Assembly: GCA_049509915.1 (NCBI GenBank)
Contig: JBEKZL010000079.1
Location: 1 to 35,989, forward strand
Direction of reading: 5' to 3'
Source: JBEKYD01 sp049509915
GTDB lineage: Bacteria; Acidobacteriota; Terriglobia; Bryobacterales; Bryobacteraceae
DNA: 35,989 bases
Shown here: positions 7,852 through 17,829 of the stretch, in pieces
Numbering within the stretch: the stretch's first letter is position 1
Layout of the letters: the number at the start of each line of letters is the position of its first letter
Notes under the pieces: model-generated
Seen by the model: the letters and a program-made list of their open reading frames with translations, nothing else
Told to the model about the DNA's origin: nothing
Database searches by the model: none
Position numbers and translations under genes: made by a program

Positions 7852-9042
7852 CTACGCCAGCAGTTCCTGGGCGCGGATGAGCCGCTCCGGCACCTTCACG
7901 CCGTTGGGACAATGGACCGAACACTTCGAGCAATCGCCGCAGCGCAGGGCCCGGACCTTTTCCGGCAGAGCGGCAAAGCTTCTCTGCGCCAGCGGAAAAT
8001 CGCCGTAGAAGTCGGCGTAGGCCAGGATGCGAAGTTGGTCCGGCACCGGCATGCCCTTGGGGCACTGGCCGCGGCAGCTATAGCACATGCGGCAATAGTA
8101 GGGGCGGATCTCCTCGCTGCGCGCCGAAAGCAGCTTCTCATCCTCGTCGGTGAACTTCTCGGTGAGGGCCTTGAGGTTCATCTCCAGCATCTCGACGTCC
8201 CGAACGCCGGGGATGGTGGTGGCCACCAAGGGGTTCCGGACGACCCACTTGAGCGCGGGGAGGGGATTCTTGATGGCGGCCGGCCGCGGGGGCATGCCGC
8301 CGCCTCGCGCACCCCGTCCCGGTCCCCGCCCGGCCGTCATGGCCGAAAAATCGGGCAGCACGCCGCCGTTCGCGGCCATAACTTTCATCGCCGTCAGGCC
8401 GATACCGGCCTGGCTCAGTTTGGCGATGGCCGCTTCCCTTCCCGTGCCCATGGTGAAGTTATAGGTGAAGGTCACGGCGTCGATGTTGCCGGCTTTCACG
8501 AAGCGGTCCGCCATCAGGTCCAGGTCGTGGGTGCTGACGCCGAAGAAGCGGATCTTCCCCTGCTTCCTGGCCGCGTCGCCGGCTTCGAGCAGCTCGTCGG
8601 GAACGTCCTCGGGCTTGCTCTTGGCGTGCAGCAGCCAGATATCGATGCGGTCGGTGGCGAAGTTCTTGAGGCTGTCTTCGAGGTCGGTCATGAAGACCCC
8701 CCGGGTCTTGGCGGGGGTCTTGCTGACCACGATTACCTTGTCCCGGGGTATGCCTTTGAGGCCGACGGCAAGCAGGCGCTCGCTGTTGCCGTTGGAGTAG
8801 TCGTTGGCGGTATCGAAGTAGTTGACGCCCAGGTCGAAAGCCCGTGCGATGACGGAGGGGTCGGGGGTGAAGCCGACGCCCACCCCGACCGGGCAGACCT
8901 TCAATCCCGTCTTTCCCAACGTTCGATACGGAATGGAAGATGGCGCCGCGGACGCGGCACCGGGGCGAGATCCAGCCATCCCGACGGCAGGGAGGGTCAG
9001 CCCCACTCGAAGAAAACTTCGGCGTGAAGAAGCTGGGTTCAT
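7852..9042 (-). CDS. Tat-exported aldo/keto reductase with two C-terminal 4Fe-4S motifs
   Basis: The N-terminus SRRSFLRVGLTLPAVGMA is a twin-arginine signal. An aldo/keto reductase barrel follows: GVNYFDTANDYSNGNSE carries the Asp and Tyr of the AKR active site, and IDIWLLHAK and RFFGVSTHD are barrel strands. The C-terminal ~80 residues contain CRMCYSCRGQCP (317-328) and CGDCSKCSVHCP (368-379), each able to hold a 4Fe-4S cluster. In this ferredoxin-type AKR family the substrates are mostly unknown. The ATG at 9042 has GAGGCAG before it. The polyferredoxin gene follows on the same strand after ~130 bases of repeat, so the two may exchange electrons; this is inference. A Gly/Pro/Arg-rich insertion lies near residues 230-255. 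Confidence 0.88.
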   Translation of the reverse strand: MNPASSRRSFLRVGLTLPAVGMAGSRPGAASAAPSSIPYRTLGKTGLKVCPVGVGVGFTPDPSVIARAFDLGVNYFDTANDYSNGNSERLLAVGLKGIPRDKVIVVSKTPAKTRGVFMTDLEDSLKNFATDRIDIWLLHAKSKPEDVPDELLEAGDAARKQGKIRFFGVSTHDLDLMADRFVKAGNIDAVTFTYNFTMGTGREAAIAKLSQAGIGLTAMKVMAANGGVLPDFSAMTAGRGPGRGARGGGMPPRPAAIKNPLPALKWVVRNPLVATTIPGVRDVEMLEMNLKALTEKFTDEDEKLLSARSEEIRPYYCRMCYSCRGQCPKGMPVPDQLRILAYADFYGDFPLAQRSFAALPEKVRALRCGDCSKCSVHCPNGVKVPERLIRAQELLA

Positions 9043-9111
9043 GCTGCCTCGATCATAGCGCCGTTCGGGACCTTAAATACCGAAAACTGCCGGCGAAGTG
9101 AAAAAACAAAG

Positions 9112-9195
9112 TATAGCCACAGATGAATACGGATAGACACCGGTAAATCATTTGTTTTCTTAACGATTGTGCAGCGTTGTGCATCCGTGGCTATA
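9112..9195. repeat. MITE-like palindromic intergenic element
   Basis: TATAGCCACAGATG (9112-9125) and CATCCGTGGCTATA (9182-9195) are terminal inverted repeats matching at 13 of 14 positions and enclosing 56 bp of AT-richer DNA. The composition and the AGCCACAGATGAA core resemble a short repeat scattered through many unrelated bacterial genomes. It lies between two same-strand genes and may terminate the sigma/anti-sigma/Spy transcript. Confidence 0.6.
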
Positions 9196-9209
9196 TTCTG
9201 CCGGGCAGG

Positions 9210-9821
9210 CTACCGACCCGGTTCCGGGCCCTCTTCGGGCTGCTGCGGGCCGCCTCCCGGTCCTCCGGGTCCCCTCCCGCCGTTCGGAGGAGCAGGAGGA
9301 GGGGGAGGACCACCCGGGCCCCCTGGTCCATGCGGCTGCGGACCGCGGCCGCCCGGCCCCTCCGGTTGCAGCTTTTTCCACTGCTCCGGGGTCAGTATGC
9401 GCCGCATCCCGACCAACATCCGGCCGTTCGCTTTTTCCAACTCCGCGCGGGCTTGCGCCACTTTGTCGATCTGCGCCAGCAGCTTGGTCTCATCCGGCTG
9501 GTCGGCCGCCATGAGCGGCTCCATGATGGCCTCTTCCTTCTCTAAGGTCGCGTGCAGGTCGATAAGTTTCAGGCGGCTCTGCTGGAAGATGTCATCCATC
9601 TTTTTCTGCTGGTCGGCCGTGAGCCCGAGTTTTTGGGCCATCGCCTGGTTTTCCCACCAGCGGGGAGGGCCCTCCAGGCGGCGTTCCATGGGAGGGCGCC
9701 GGGCCGGAGGCGCCGGAGGAGCGACAGGGGCGGGCGGCATCGGTGCGCCTCCCGGTTGCGGAGGCTGTGCCCATGCGACGCTCAGTGAAAAGAGAACCGG
9801 AAGTAAACAAAGAGATTTCAT
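9210..9821 (-). CDS. Spy/CpxP-like periplasmic protein
   Basis: A signal peptide (MKSLCLLPVLFSLSVAWA) is followed by a Pro-rich linker. The helical core (about residues 60-150) contains KLGLTADQQKKMDDIFQQSR and ILTPEQWKKLQ, the LTxxQ signatures of Spy/CpxP-type envelope-stress proteins. The C-terminal ~45 residues are low-complexity Gly/Pro. The ATG at 9821 overlaps the anti-sigma stop (ATGA) and has CAGGAG upstream, so it was chosen over a start 33 bases further up. It is the third gene of an ECF sigma operon and probably acts as periplasmic sensor or buffer for that system, as CnrX/ZraP-like proteins do in other bacteria (inference). Confidence 0.85.
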   Translation of the reverse strand: MKSLCLLPVLFSLSVAWAQPPQPGGAPMPPAPVAPPAPPARRPPMERRLEGPPRWWENQAMAQKLGLTADQQKKMDDIFQQSRLKLIDLHATLEKEEAIMEPLMAADQPDETKLLAQIDKVAQARAELEKANGRMLVGMRRILTPEQWKKLQPEGPGGRGPQPHGPGGPGGPPPPPAPPNGGRGPGGPGGGPQQPEEGPEPGR

Positions 9822-10312
9822 TCGGTGACTCCTGAATTGGTTTTGGATCCCCAAGCCACCAGTTGAACCAGCGGCTCGATGGGTTGCGGAACGGGACGCG
9901 CTACCGCCGCATCCACCTGCTCGAGTAACGCTATGTCGGCGCGCTCCCGTTCCAACAGCTGTGGTTGCTTATTGTTGGATGTGTACGCTTTACTATCAAC
10001 GACTTGAGGGTATGGGCTAAAGTGAAACATCAATGGAGTGGCGAGTAGTAGCAGCGCCAGTGCCGCCATGGCAGGGCGCCAGGCCGGCATCCAGCTCGAA
10101 GCCGCCGAGGACTGGCCGGCCGCCCAATTGAAGCTCGGCACCGGCCGGACGGCTGCCTGCCGCACCGTCACGGCGAATCCTCGCACGGCGCTTTCCAGGC
10201 GCTCCACCTCGGCGCCGCACCGGGCGCATTGGTCGACGTGCCTTCGGCTTTCGGGGGTGGGCGTGCCCGCCGCCCACTCCAGAATCTGTTGTTCGGTCAG
10301 GTGCCGATTCAT
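9818..10312 (-). CDS. Anti-sigma factor with zinc-finger (ZAS-like)
   Basis: The 164-residue protein begins MNRHLTEQQILEWAAGT and contains HVDQCARCGAEVERLE, the HxxxCxxC zinc site of ZAS anti-sigma domains that clamp ECF sigma factors. One membrane helix follows (MAALALLLLATPLMFHF, about residue 90), then a ~60-residue periplasmic part. The ATG at 10312 overlaps the sigma stop (ATGA), and its own stop overlaps the Spy-like start (ATGA). The three products are thus translationally coupled. The expected role is to hold the sigma factor at the membrane until an envelope signal releases it. Confidence 0.88.
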   Translation of the reverse strand: MNRHLTEQQILEWAAGTPTPESRRHVDQCARCGAEVERLESAVRGFAVTVRQAAVRPVPSFNWAAGQSSAASSWMPAWRPAMAALALLLLATPLMFHFSPYPQVVDSKAYTSNNKQPQLLERERADIALLEQVDAAVARPVPQPIEPLVQLVAWGSKTNSGVTE

Positions 10313-10890
10313 CGCATTGCTCCTACCCGCCGGCGCACTGCACCTAAAGCACGAAACAGGTGCGCCTTCACGGTCCCTTCTTTCATTCCGGTCGCACTGG
10401 CGATCTCCGCCAGGTCCATGCCTTCCACGAAACGCAGCAGGAAAACCGTGCGCTGGCGGTCGGAAAGACAGTCCACGGCTTTGCCTACCTCCGCAATCTG
10501 CTGGCGGGTACTCGCCCGCGCTTCCGGCGTAGGGGCATGGTCGCTGAGCCAATGGCCCGCTTCGCCCGCTTCCACCGACCGGATGGCTGCCCATTTCCAA
10601 AACTGCAAGCGCCGGTTGCGGGCGCGGTCCCGCACCAGGTTCACTGCAATCTGTATCAGCCAGGTGGCCAGTCCGGACTCCCCGCGAAACTGCCCCCGCG
10701 CGCGGTGTGCCTTCATAAAGCAATCCTGGGCAATGGTTTGCGCTTCATCCGGATCGTGAACGGCAGCACAGGCATAACGATAGATCCGCGGCCAGTATTG
10801 CGCCACAACCGCATCGAAATCATCCAATGGTGAAGAAGGGGATGCCACGGCAGGCCGTCTGGGAAAATCTATGGTAACCGCGGTTTCCAT
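10309..10890 (-). CDS. ECF RNA polymerase sigma factor (RpoE-like)
   Basis: The protein has 193 residues. Region 2 spans about 25-95 (PRIYRYACAAVHDPDEAQTI, then FRGESGLATWLIQIAVNLVR) and binds core RNA polymerase and the -10 element. A linker follows. Region 4 (about 135-190: LSDRQRTVFLLRFVEGMDLA, then GMKEGTVKAHLFRAL) is the -35-binding helix-turn-helix. It heads a three-gene operon with its own zinc anti-sigma factor and a Spy-like protein, and so probably controls an envelope or metal stress response and its own operon. A weak ECF-like pair (GTAAACT, 17 bp, GTCTA) lies at 10900-10928 on the minus strand but is not strong enough to list as a promoter. Confidence 0.93.
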   Translation of the reverse strand: METAVTIDFPRRPAVASPSSPLDDFDAVVAQYWPRIYRYACAAVHDPDEAQTIAQDCFMKAHRARGQFRGESGLATWLIQIAVNLVRDRARNRRLQFWKWAAIRSVEAGEAGHWLSDHAPTPEARASTRQQIAEVGKAVDCLSDRQRTVFLLRFVEGMDLAEIASATGMKEGTVKAHLFRALGAVRRRVGAMR

Positions 10891-10990
10891 TCAGTGGTGT
10901 AGACGGGGTTTTCGGAGGTGGAGTTTACGGCAGCGAGCGAACGGTTGCGCAGGCCGGCGTCATGCTGATTATTAGGCGCTAAATAATACT

Positions 10991-11019
10991 TGACATGTTT
11001 GCACTCATATTTTATGATT
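10991..11019 (+). promoter_or_regulatory. Near-consensus sigma-70 promoter of the hsp20 locus
   Basis: TTGACA (10991-10996), a 17-bp spacer and TATGAT (11014-11019) form a nearly perfect housekeeping promoter. A six-pair hairpin (GAGGTG/CACCTC, loop AAAGA, 11031-11047) lies in the predicted leader, and AGAGGAG at 11062-11068 is the ribosome site for ATG 11079. Confidence 0.8.
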
Positions 11020-11078
11020 ACAACTAGGTGAGGTGAAAGAACACCTCCCCAATTTCAACTAAGAGGAGTTCTCAACCT

Positions 11079-11349
11079 ATGTCGCTGAGTCATTTCGAAC
11101 ATCAATGTGAACGTTGAAAACCAGACGTTGACCGTATCCGGCGAGCGCAAGTTCGAAAAGGAAGACGGCGGTAAGGGCTACCATCGCATCGAGCGCGGCT
11201 ACGGCGCCTTTTCGCGCAGTTTCGCGGTTCCCGGCGTCTACGATGTGGAGCACATCGCCGCCACCTACAAGAATGGCGTGCTAACGGTGTCTCTCCCCAA
11301 GAAGGAAACCGCCAAGCCGCGCCAGATCAAGATTGAAGCCAAGAACTGA
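11079..11349 (+). pseudogene. Hsp20 small heat-shock protein, N-terminal half lost
   Basis: A good ribosome site (AGAGGAG) precedes ATG 11079, but that frame reads only MSLSHFEHQCER and stops. From GTG 11107, one frame over, comes an 80-residue piece of an alpha-crystallin domain: VENQTLTVSGERKFEKEDG, then FAVPGVYDVEHIAATYKNGV and LTVSLPKKE. The AxxxNGVL motif of Hsp20 proteins is intact. The usual ~60 N-terminal residues, with the start of the alpha-crystallin sandwich, are missing. A deletion appears to have joined the original start to the domain's second half, out of frame. The fragment could still be made by reinitiation at GTG 11107, but no ribosome site precedes it. It sits upstream of clpB, the expected heat-shock partner. 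Confidence 0.7.
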
Positions 11350-11396
11350 GGACGGCGGCAGCCGCTCCCTGGGGAGCTGTGAAGGAATCACAAGTC

Positions 11397-11414
11397 GCAG
11401 GCGGAACCGCCTGC
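11397..11414. repeat. 18-bp perfect palindrome
   Basis: GCAGGCGGAACCGCCTGC can fold into an eight-pair stem. It lies between the hsp20 remnant and clpB and is REP-like rather than a classic terminator, since no T-run follows. Confidence 0.6.
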
Positions 11415-11469
11415 GCCACCAAAGGCGGTTGCACCAAGTTTGCATCACTGGCACCACGAGTAGAATGAA

Positions 11470-11505
11470 GGGCAGGAGGGTCAACCTCCTGCCCGGTTTG
11501 TTTTT
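11470..11505 (+). terminator. Terminator-like hairpin in the clpB leader
   Basis: A ten-pair perfect stem (GGGCAGGAGG / CCTCCTGCCC, loop GTCAA) is followed by GGTTTGTTTTT, the form of an intrinsic terminator. It ends just one base before the clpB ribosome site GGAGG (11506-11510). It could end hsp20 transcription or act as a leader attenuator. Its CCTCC arm could alternatively pair with the clpB ribosome site. Confidence 0.75.
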
Positions 11506-11517
11506 GGAGGGATATCC

Positions 11518-14138
<2,621 letters not shown>

Positions 14139-14142
<4 letters not shown>

Positions 14143-14996
14143 CGTTCAATACTTTGAAAACAGCGCTGTTGCTGGGGCTGCTGAGCGGCGTCCTGCTGGT
14201 GGGCGGCGAAGCGCTGGGCGGCCGCAACGGCCTTTATATCGGCCTGGCGATGGCCGCGGTGATGAACTTCGGCAGCTATTTTTTCTCGGACAAGATCGCG
14301 CTGGCATCTTATTCCGCCCAGCCGGTCACCGAAACCGAGCATCCCGACGTCTATCGCCGTGTAGCTCCCATCGTGGGACGCCTGGCGCAGCGGATGGAGA
14401 TCCCCATGCCCAAGCTGTACATCCTGCCCGAGGAGTCTCCTAATGCGTTCGCCACCGGCCGCAACCCGCGGCACGCATCGGTGGCGTTCACGGCCGGAGT
14501 TCTGCAATTGATGAACGACCAGGAACTAGAGGCGGTTGTGGCCCACGAGTTGGGCCACGTGCTGCACCGCGACATCCTGATCAGCTCGGTGGCGGCCACC
14601 ATGGCCGCCGCCATCACCATGCTCGCCCGCATGGCCCAGTGGGGAATGATGTTCGCTGGTGGTCGAAGCGACGACGAACGGCGCGGGGGAATCGTCGGCG
14701 AATTGTTAATGCTAATTCTCGCTCCCCTCGCCGCCATGTTGATTCAAATGGCGATTTCCCGCTCGCGGGAATACGATGCCGACGCCGCCTCGGCCAAGTT
14801 TGTCGGTTCGCCCTATCCGCTGATCCAGGGTCTGGAAAAGCTCGATTCCTGGTCCAAGCGTATCCCCATGCAAGCCTCGCCTTCCACGGCGCACTTGTTC
14901 ATAATCAAGCCCTTTACTGGCCAATGGTTAGGCAAGTTATTCTCAACTCATCCTTCAACAGAGGATCGGATCCGCCGCCTGCAGGCCATGCGATAA
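14139..14996 (+). CDS. htpX: Membrane zinc metalloprotease HtpX (M48)
   Basis: HtpX degrades damaged inner-membrane proteins, in functional overlap with FtsH. The protein has 285 residues. Two membrane helices are near the N-terminus (about 5-25 and 33-50). The zinc site HELGH is at 136-140 with the downstream Glu in SREYDADAAS, and two further hydrophobic segments lie between them. The C-terminal FSTHPSTEDRIRRLQAM is the usual family end. The ATG overlaps the clpB stop (ATGA), so both proteins are made from one transcript, a sensible heat/envelope stress pairing. A 37-bp piece of its 3' end (IIKPFTGQWLGK) is duplicated at 15559-15595. Confidence 0.95.
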
Positions 14997-15291
14997 GCGC
15001 TTTGCCGGAGCGGGCCCTCAGGCCCTACGCCGCCAGGACCTTCGGGAGGTGGGAAGCGCGAGCCTGCCACCGGTCTTCCGGTGATCGACAAAGAATGTCC
15101 AGATTTGCCAGTAGCGTGCAATTGTCCGACCCGAGGAGCTGATTCTTGCGTTGGAAAGCAGCTAACTAACCCCAGGTCGTTTGGCACAGACAACAGGACA
15201 CGCGCCCGGCGCATGCCACCATGCGCCGGGCATTTCACAGCGTCGCCATGCTGCTGCTGGCCGCCGGCGTTCTTAGGGGGCGGCCATCGGG
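14997..15291. other. Intergenic region with strong hairpin and a signal-peptide-like stub
   Basis: There is no convincing gene in these 295 bases. A 12-pair hairpin lies at 15204-15231. From ATG 15221 a short frame reads MRRAFHSVAMLLLAAGVL, like the start of an exported protein, then loses any recognisable sequence after about 50 codons. It may be the stub of a gene destroyed by rearrangement with the neighbouring chimeric ORF. Confidence 0.4.
15204..15231. terminator. Strong hairpin downstream of htpX
   Basis: A perfect 12-pair stem (GCCCGGCGCATG / CATGCGCCGGGC) with the loop CCAC. Only a weak T-run (CATTTC) follows, so it may be a terminator or mRNA-stabilising structure for clpB-htpX, or a REP-type repeat. 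Confidence 0.5.
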
Positions 15292-15657
15292 CTATTTTAC
15301 CTGCTGCCGTAGAATGGGGATTTTGCATTCCTTGCCGTCCGGGTCGAGTACCCAGAGATCGCCTTTCTCCTGAACGTACTTGATGTCTTCACCCACAACA
15401 AACCTGCATCCGTGCTTCCTGTTGACGATAGCATTCCTTATCAGAGCACCGGAGGCATAGCTTTTGGTGTCCCGGATCACGTAGAGGTATTTGTCTGCGA
15501 CAATCAACAGCTCATTGGTGTGGACTGGCTGCTGCCGGTGGCAGTGCCGCTCATGACTATAATCAAGCCCTTTACCGGCCAATGGTTGGGCAAGTCGCTG
15601 AGGGACCCGCCCTGAAACTGTCAGGACCGCTACAGAATCGCCGCCAATTACTCTCAT
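15292..15657 (-). CDS. Hypothetical protein, chimeric N-terminus
   Basis: The C-terminal ~70 residues look like a real protein: NELLIVADKYLYVIRDTKSY, then HGCRFVVGEDIKYVQEKGDL and VLDPDGKECKIPILRQ. The alternating strands and two Cys suggest a small beta domain. The first ~50 residues lack a signal peptide and include the antisense of a duplicated htpX fragment (15559-15595), so the original start seems to have been replaced. The only ATG in frame is 15657, without a clear ribosome site. No function is recognised; it may be a pseudogene. It is convergent with the clpB-htpX unit. Confidence 0.5.
   Translation of the reverse strand: MRVIGGDSVAVLTVSGRVPQRLAQPLAGKGLDYSHERHCHRQQPVHTNELLIVADKYLYVIRDTKSYASGALIRNAIVNRKHGCRFVVGEDIKYVQEKGDLWVLDPDGKECKIPILRQQVK
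15559..15595 (+). repeat. Duplicated fragment of the htpX 3' end
   Basis: These 37 bases match 14901-14937 inside htpX at 35 positions. Both differences are synonymous in the htpX frame (ACT/ACC for Thr, TTA/TTG for Leu), and the copy is still readable as MTIIKPFTGQWLGKSLRDPP before a stop. It is a relic of a second htpX-like gene or of a partial duplication. Confidence 0.75.
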
Positions 15658-15668
15658 AGAATGACGAT

Positions 15669-17552
15669 ATGACAGCGGCGGAAGGAGATTGGAGCGAGAT
15701 CGGCCGGATCGAGCTGGGAGCGTGCTACCTGGGCGATGGCCGGTGCCAATTCCGGGTCTGGGCGCCGAATGCCGGTTCGGATGGCGTGCAATTACAATTG
15801 GACGGCATTGGGACGGTAGCGATGACGGCGGAGCCGAACGGTTACCATGCGCTGAGGTTGGACGGCATCATTCCCGGCGCGCGCTATCGCTACCTCCTGA
15901 ACCGGAACAAGGCTCGCCCCGACCCCGCGTCCCGCTTTCAACCGGAAGGGGTCCATGGTCCTTCCGAAGTTGTCGATTCCGCGTTTCCCTGGACCGACGG
16001 CGCCTGGGTTAATCCTCCCCTGGAGCAATACGTTTTCTACGAGCTGCATGCCGGGACATTTACAGCGGCGGGAACATTGCAGGCGATCGTTCCCCGGCTG
16101 CCGTATCTCAGGGACCTGGGTGTCACAGCTATCGAACTGATGCCCGTGGCGCAATTTCCCGGCGATCGGAATTGGGGTTACGACGGCGTGTTTCCCTATG
16201 CCGTCCAGAATTCGTACGGCGGCCCAAGCGGGCTGAAGAGTCTGGTGAATGCGGCTCACGGGGAAGGGCTGGCCGTGGTGCTGGACGTGGTGTATAACCA
16301 CCTGGGCCCCGAAGGGAACTACCTGCGCGATTTCGGACCGTACTTCACGGACAGGTACAAAACGCCGTGGGGAGATGCGCTCAACTTCGACGGGCCGTAT
16401 AGCGACGAAGTGCGCCGGTTTTTCGCCGGCAATGCGCTCTACTGGACGACGGAATTCCACGTGGACGCTCTCCGGTTGGACGCCATCCACGCCATTGTGG
16501 ACCTGTCGGCGAAGCCATTTCTGCGAGAGTTGGCGCAGGCGGTGCGGAGCGGCAGCCGGGCATATGTGATTGCAGAGAGCGAGCTGAACGATGTCCGCGT
16601 GATCCGTCCGGAGCGTCTGGCTTGTGACGGGCAGTGGAACGATAGCTTGCATCATGGGCTGCACACGGTTCTCACCGGCGAACGCGGCGGCTACTACCAG
16701 GACTATGGAGCCGTCGCAGATATTGCCACGGCTTACACCGAAGGATTTGTGTACTCCGGGCAGTTTTCCCGGTTTCGCAGACGGCGTCACGGCAATTCGG
16801 CTCGCGGCGCCCGCGGAGAGCAGTTCGTGGTCTATGCGCAGAACCACGACCAGGTGGGCAATCGCGCCCAGGGCGAGCGATTGAGCGCACTCGTCGATTT
16901 CGAATCGCTCAAATTGGCGGCCGGCGCAGTGATCCTGTCGCCCTTTCTTCCGCTGCTGTTCATGGGCGAGGAATACGGCGAGACCGCGCCATTCCTTTAC
17001 TTCATCAGCCATAGCGATGACTCTTTGATCGATGCGGTGCGGCGCGGGCGGCAGGAGGAATTCGCAGCGTTTTCCTGGCAGGGCGAGCTTCCGGACCCGC
17101 AGGATGAAAGCAGCTTGTCGCGGTGCCGCCTCACGCCGGAGGAATGCTGGAACCCGCGGCAGCGGCTGCTGCGCGACTTCTATCGGGAGCTGATTCGGAT
17201 TCGCAGGAGCACGCCCGCTTTGTCGCACCTGGCCATGGAGGACTGCCGCACGATTGGGTTGGATGACCAGACGCTGCTGGTGCAACGCTGGTGCGAGTCC
17301 GGTGAAGCGTTGGTGCTGCTCCGGTTCGCGAGTAAAGGTGCCAGCCTGAAGGTTCCGTGTCCGGGCGGCCGATGGAGTAAGGTGATCCATTCAGCCGATC
17401 CCTGCTGGGGCGGCGCCGGGGACCTGCCCGCGGTCTTGAACGGCGAATGCGAGATCGCACTTTCCCCGCGATCGGTAGCGCTTTACGAGAGACGCTTCGC
17501 GGGCCCCGACATGCAACGGAGCGAGCTCGGTAACGCCGCCCCGCCCGAATAA
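15669..17552 (+). CDS. treZ: Malto-oligosyltrehalose trehalohydrolase
   Basis: TreZ releases trehalose from maltooligosyl-trehalose, the second step of the TreY-TreZ route from glycogen-type glucans. The protein has 627 residues. The N-terminal beta domain is seen as CQFRVWAPNAG, and the GH13 barrel begins at about residue 120 (YELHAGTFTAAGT). The nucleophile Asp271 is in ALRLDAIHAI, the acid/base Glu303 in YVIAESELND and the stabilising Asp394 in QNHDQVGNR. FMGEEYGETAPF is typical of TreZ. It is followed on the same strand by treY after a ~270-bp gap that holds a GH57-like stub. Confidence 0.96.
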   Translation: MTAAEGDWSEIGRIELGACYLGDGRCQFRVWAPNAGSDGVQLQLDGIGTVAMTAEPNGYHALRLDGIIPGARYRYLLNRNKARPDPASRFQPEGVHGPSEVVDSAFPWTDGAWVNPPLEQYVFYELHAGTFTAAGTLQAIVPRLPYLRDLGVTAIELMPVAQFPGDRNWGYDGVFPYAVQNSYGGPSGLKSLVNAAHGEGLAVVLDVVYNHLGPEGNYLRDFGPYFTDRYKTPWGDALNFDGPYSDEVRRFFAGNALYWTTEFHVDALRLDAIHAIVDLSAKPFLRELAQAVRSGSRAYVIAESELNDVRVIRPERLACDGQWNDSLHHGLHTVLTGERGGYYQDYGAVADIATAYTEGFVYSGQFSRFRRRRHGNSARGARGEQFVVYAQNHDQVGNRAQGERLSALVDFESLKLAAGAVILSPFLPLLFMGEEYGETAPFLYFISHSDDSLIDAVRRGRQEEFAAFSWQGELPDPQDESSLSRCRLTPEECWNPRQRLLRDFYRELIRIRRSTPALSHLAMEDCRTIGLDDQTLLVQRWCESGEALVLLRFASKGASLKVPCPGGRWSKVIHSADPCWGGAGDLPAVLNGECEIALSPRSVALYERRFAGPDMQRSELGNAAPPE

Positions 17553-17613
17553 AGATCGGTACGGGTTTTCTCACAGGCATCGAAAGTGCTAAAGGTTTGG
17601 GCGGGGTTTTGCG

Positions 17614-17829
17614 ATGGGTTACGTGGTCACTCAAGGACACTTCTACCAGCCGCCGCTTGAGAATCCGTGGAATTCGGCCCTTCCATACCGCATCGCGCGG
17701 CAAGGCATCCGTTACGCTGTCGCCGGCCCGTCGTCATGGGTTCGCGGCGGGAGACAAGTGGGCGGCCGCGTGGGTGGAACGGTTCCGGCGCCTGGGCCAG
17801 GGCCTATGGGTCCAGGTGGTTTTCGGTGA
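17614..17829 (+). pseudogene. Remnant of a GH57-type gene start
   Basis: ATG 17614, preceded by GGGCGGGG, reads MGYVVTQGHFYQPPLENPW. HGHFYQPPRENPW is the typical opening of one group of GH57 glycoside hydrolases, which are often found in glycogen/trehalose gene clusters. After about 27 residues the frame turns into Gly/Pro/Arg-rich translation with no family resemblance and stops as treY begins. The rest of the gene, normally several hundred codons, is absent. It is probably a deletion scar between treZ and treY. Confidence 0.5.

Noticed and set aside
9821..9854. Upstream start (9854) for the Spy-like protein
   Set aside because: ATG 9821 directly precedes a signal peptide, has CAGGAG, and overlaps the anti-sigma stop; the extension adds no feature.
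10900..10928. ECF-type promoter (GTAAACT, 17 bp, GTCTA) before the sigma operon
   Set aside because: The spacing fits autoregulation, but the motif is weak and would leave only ~4 bases of leader; too uncertain to list.
15792..17390. 532-residue open frame antisense to treZ
   Set aside because: The plus strand has all TreZ catalytic motifs; the antisense product has no recognisable domain.
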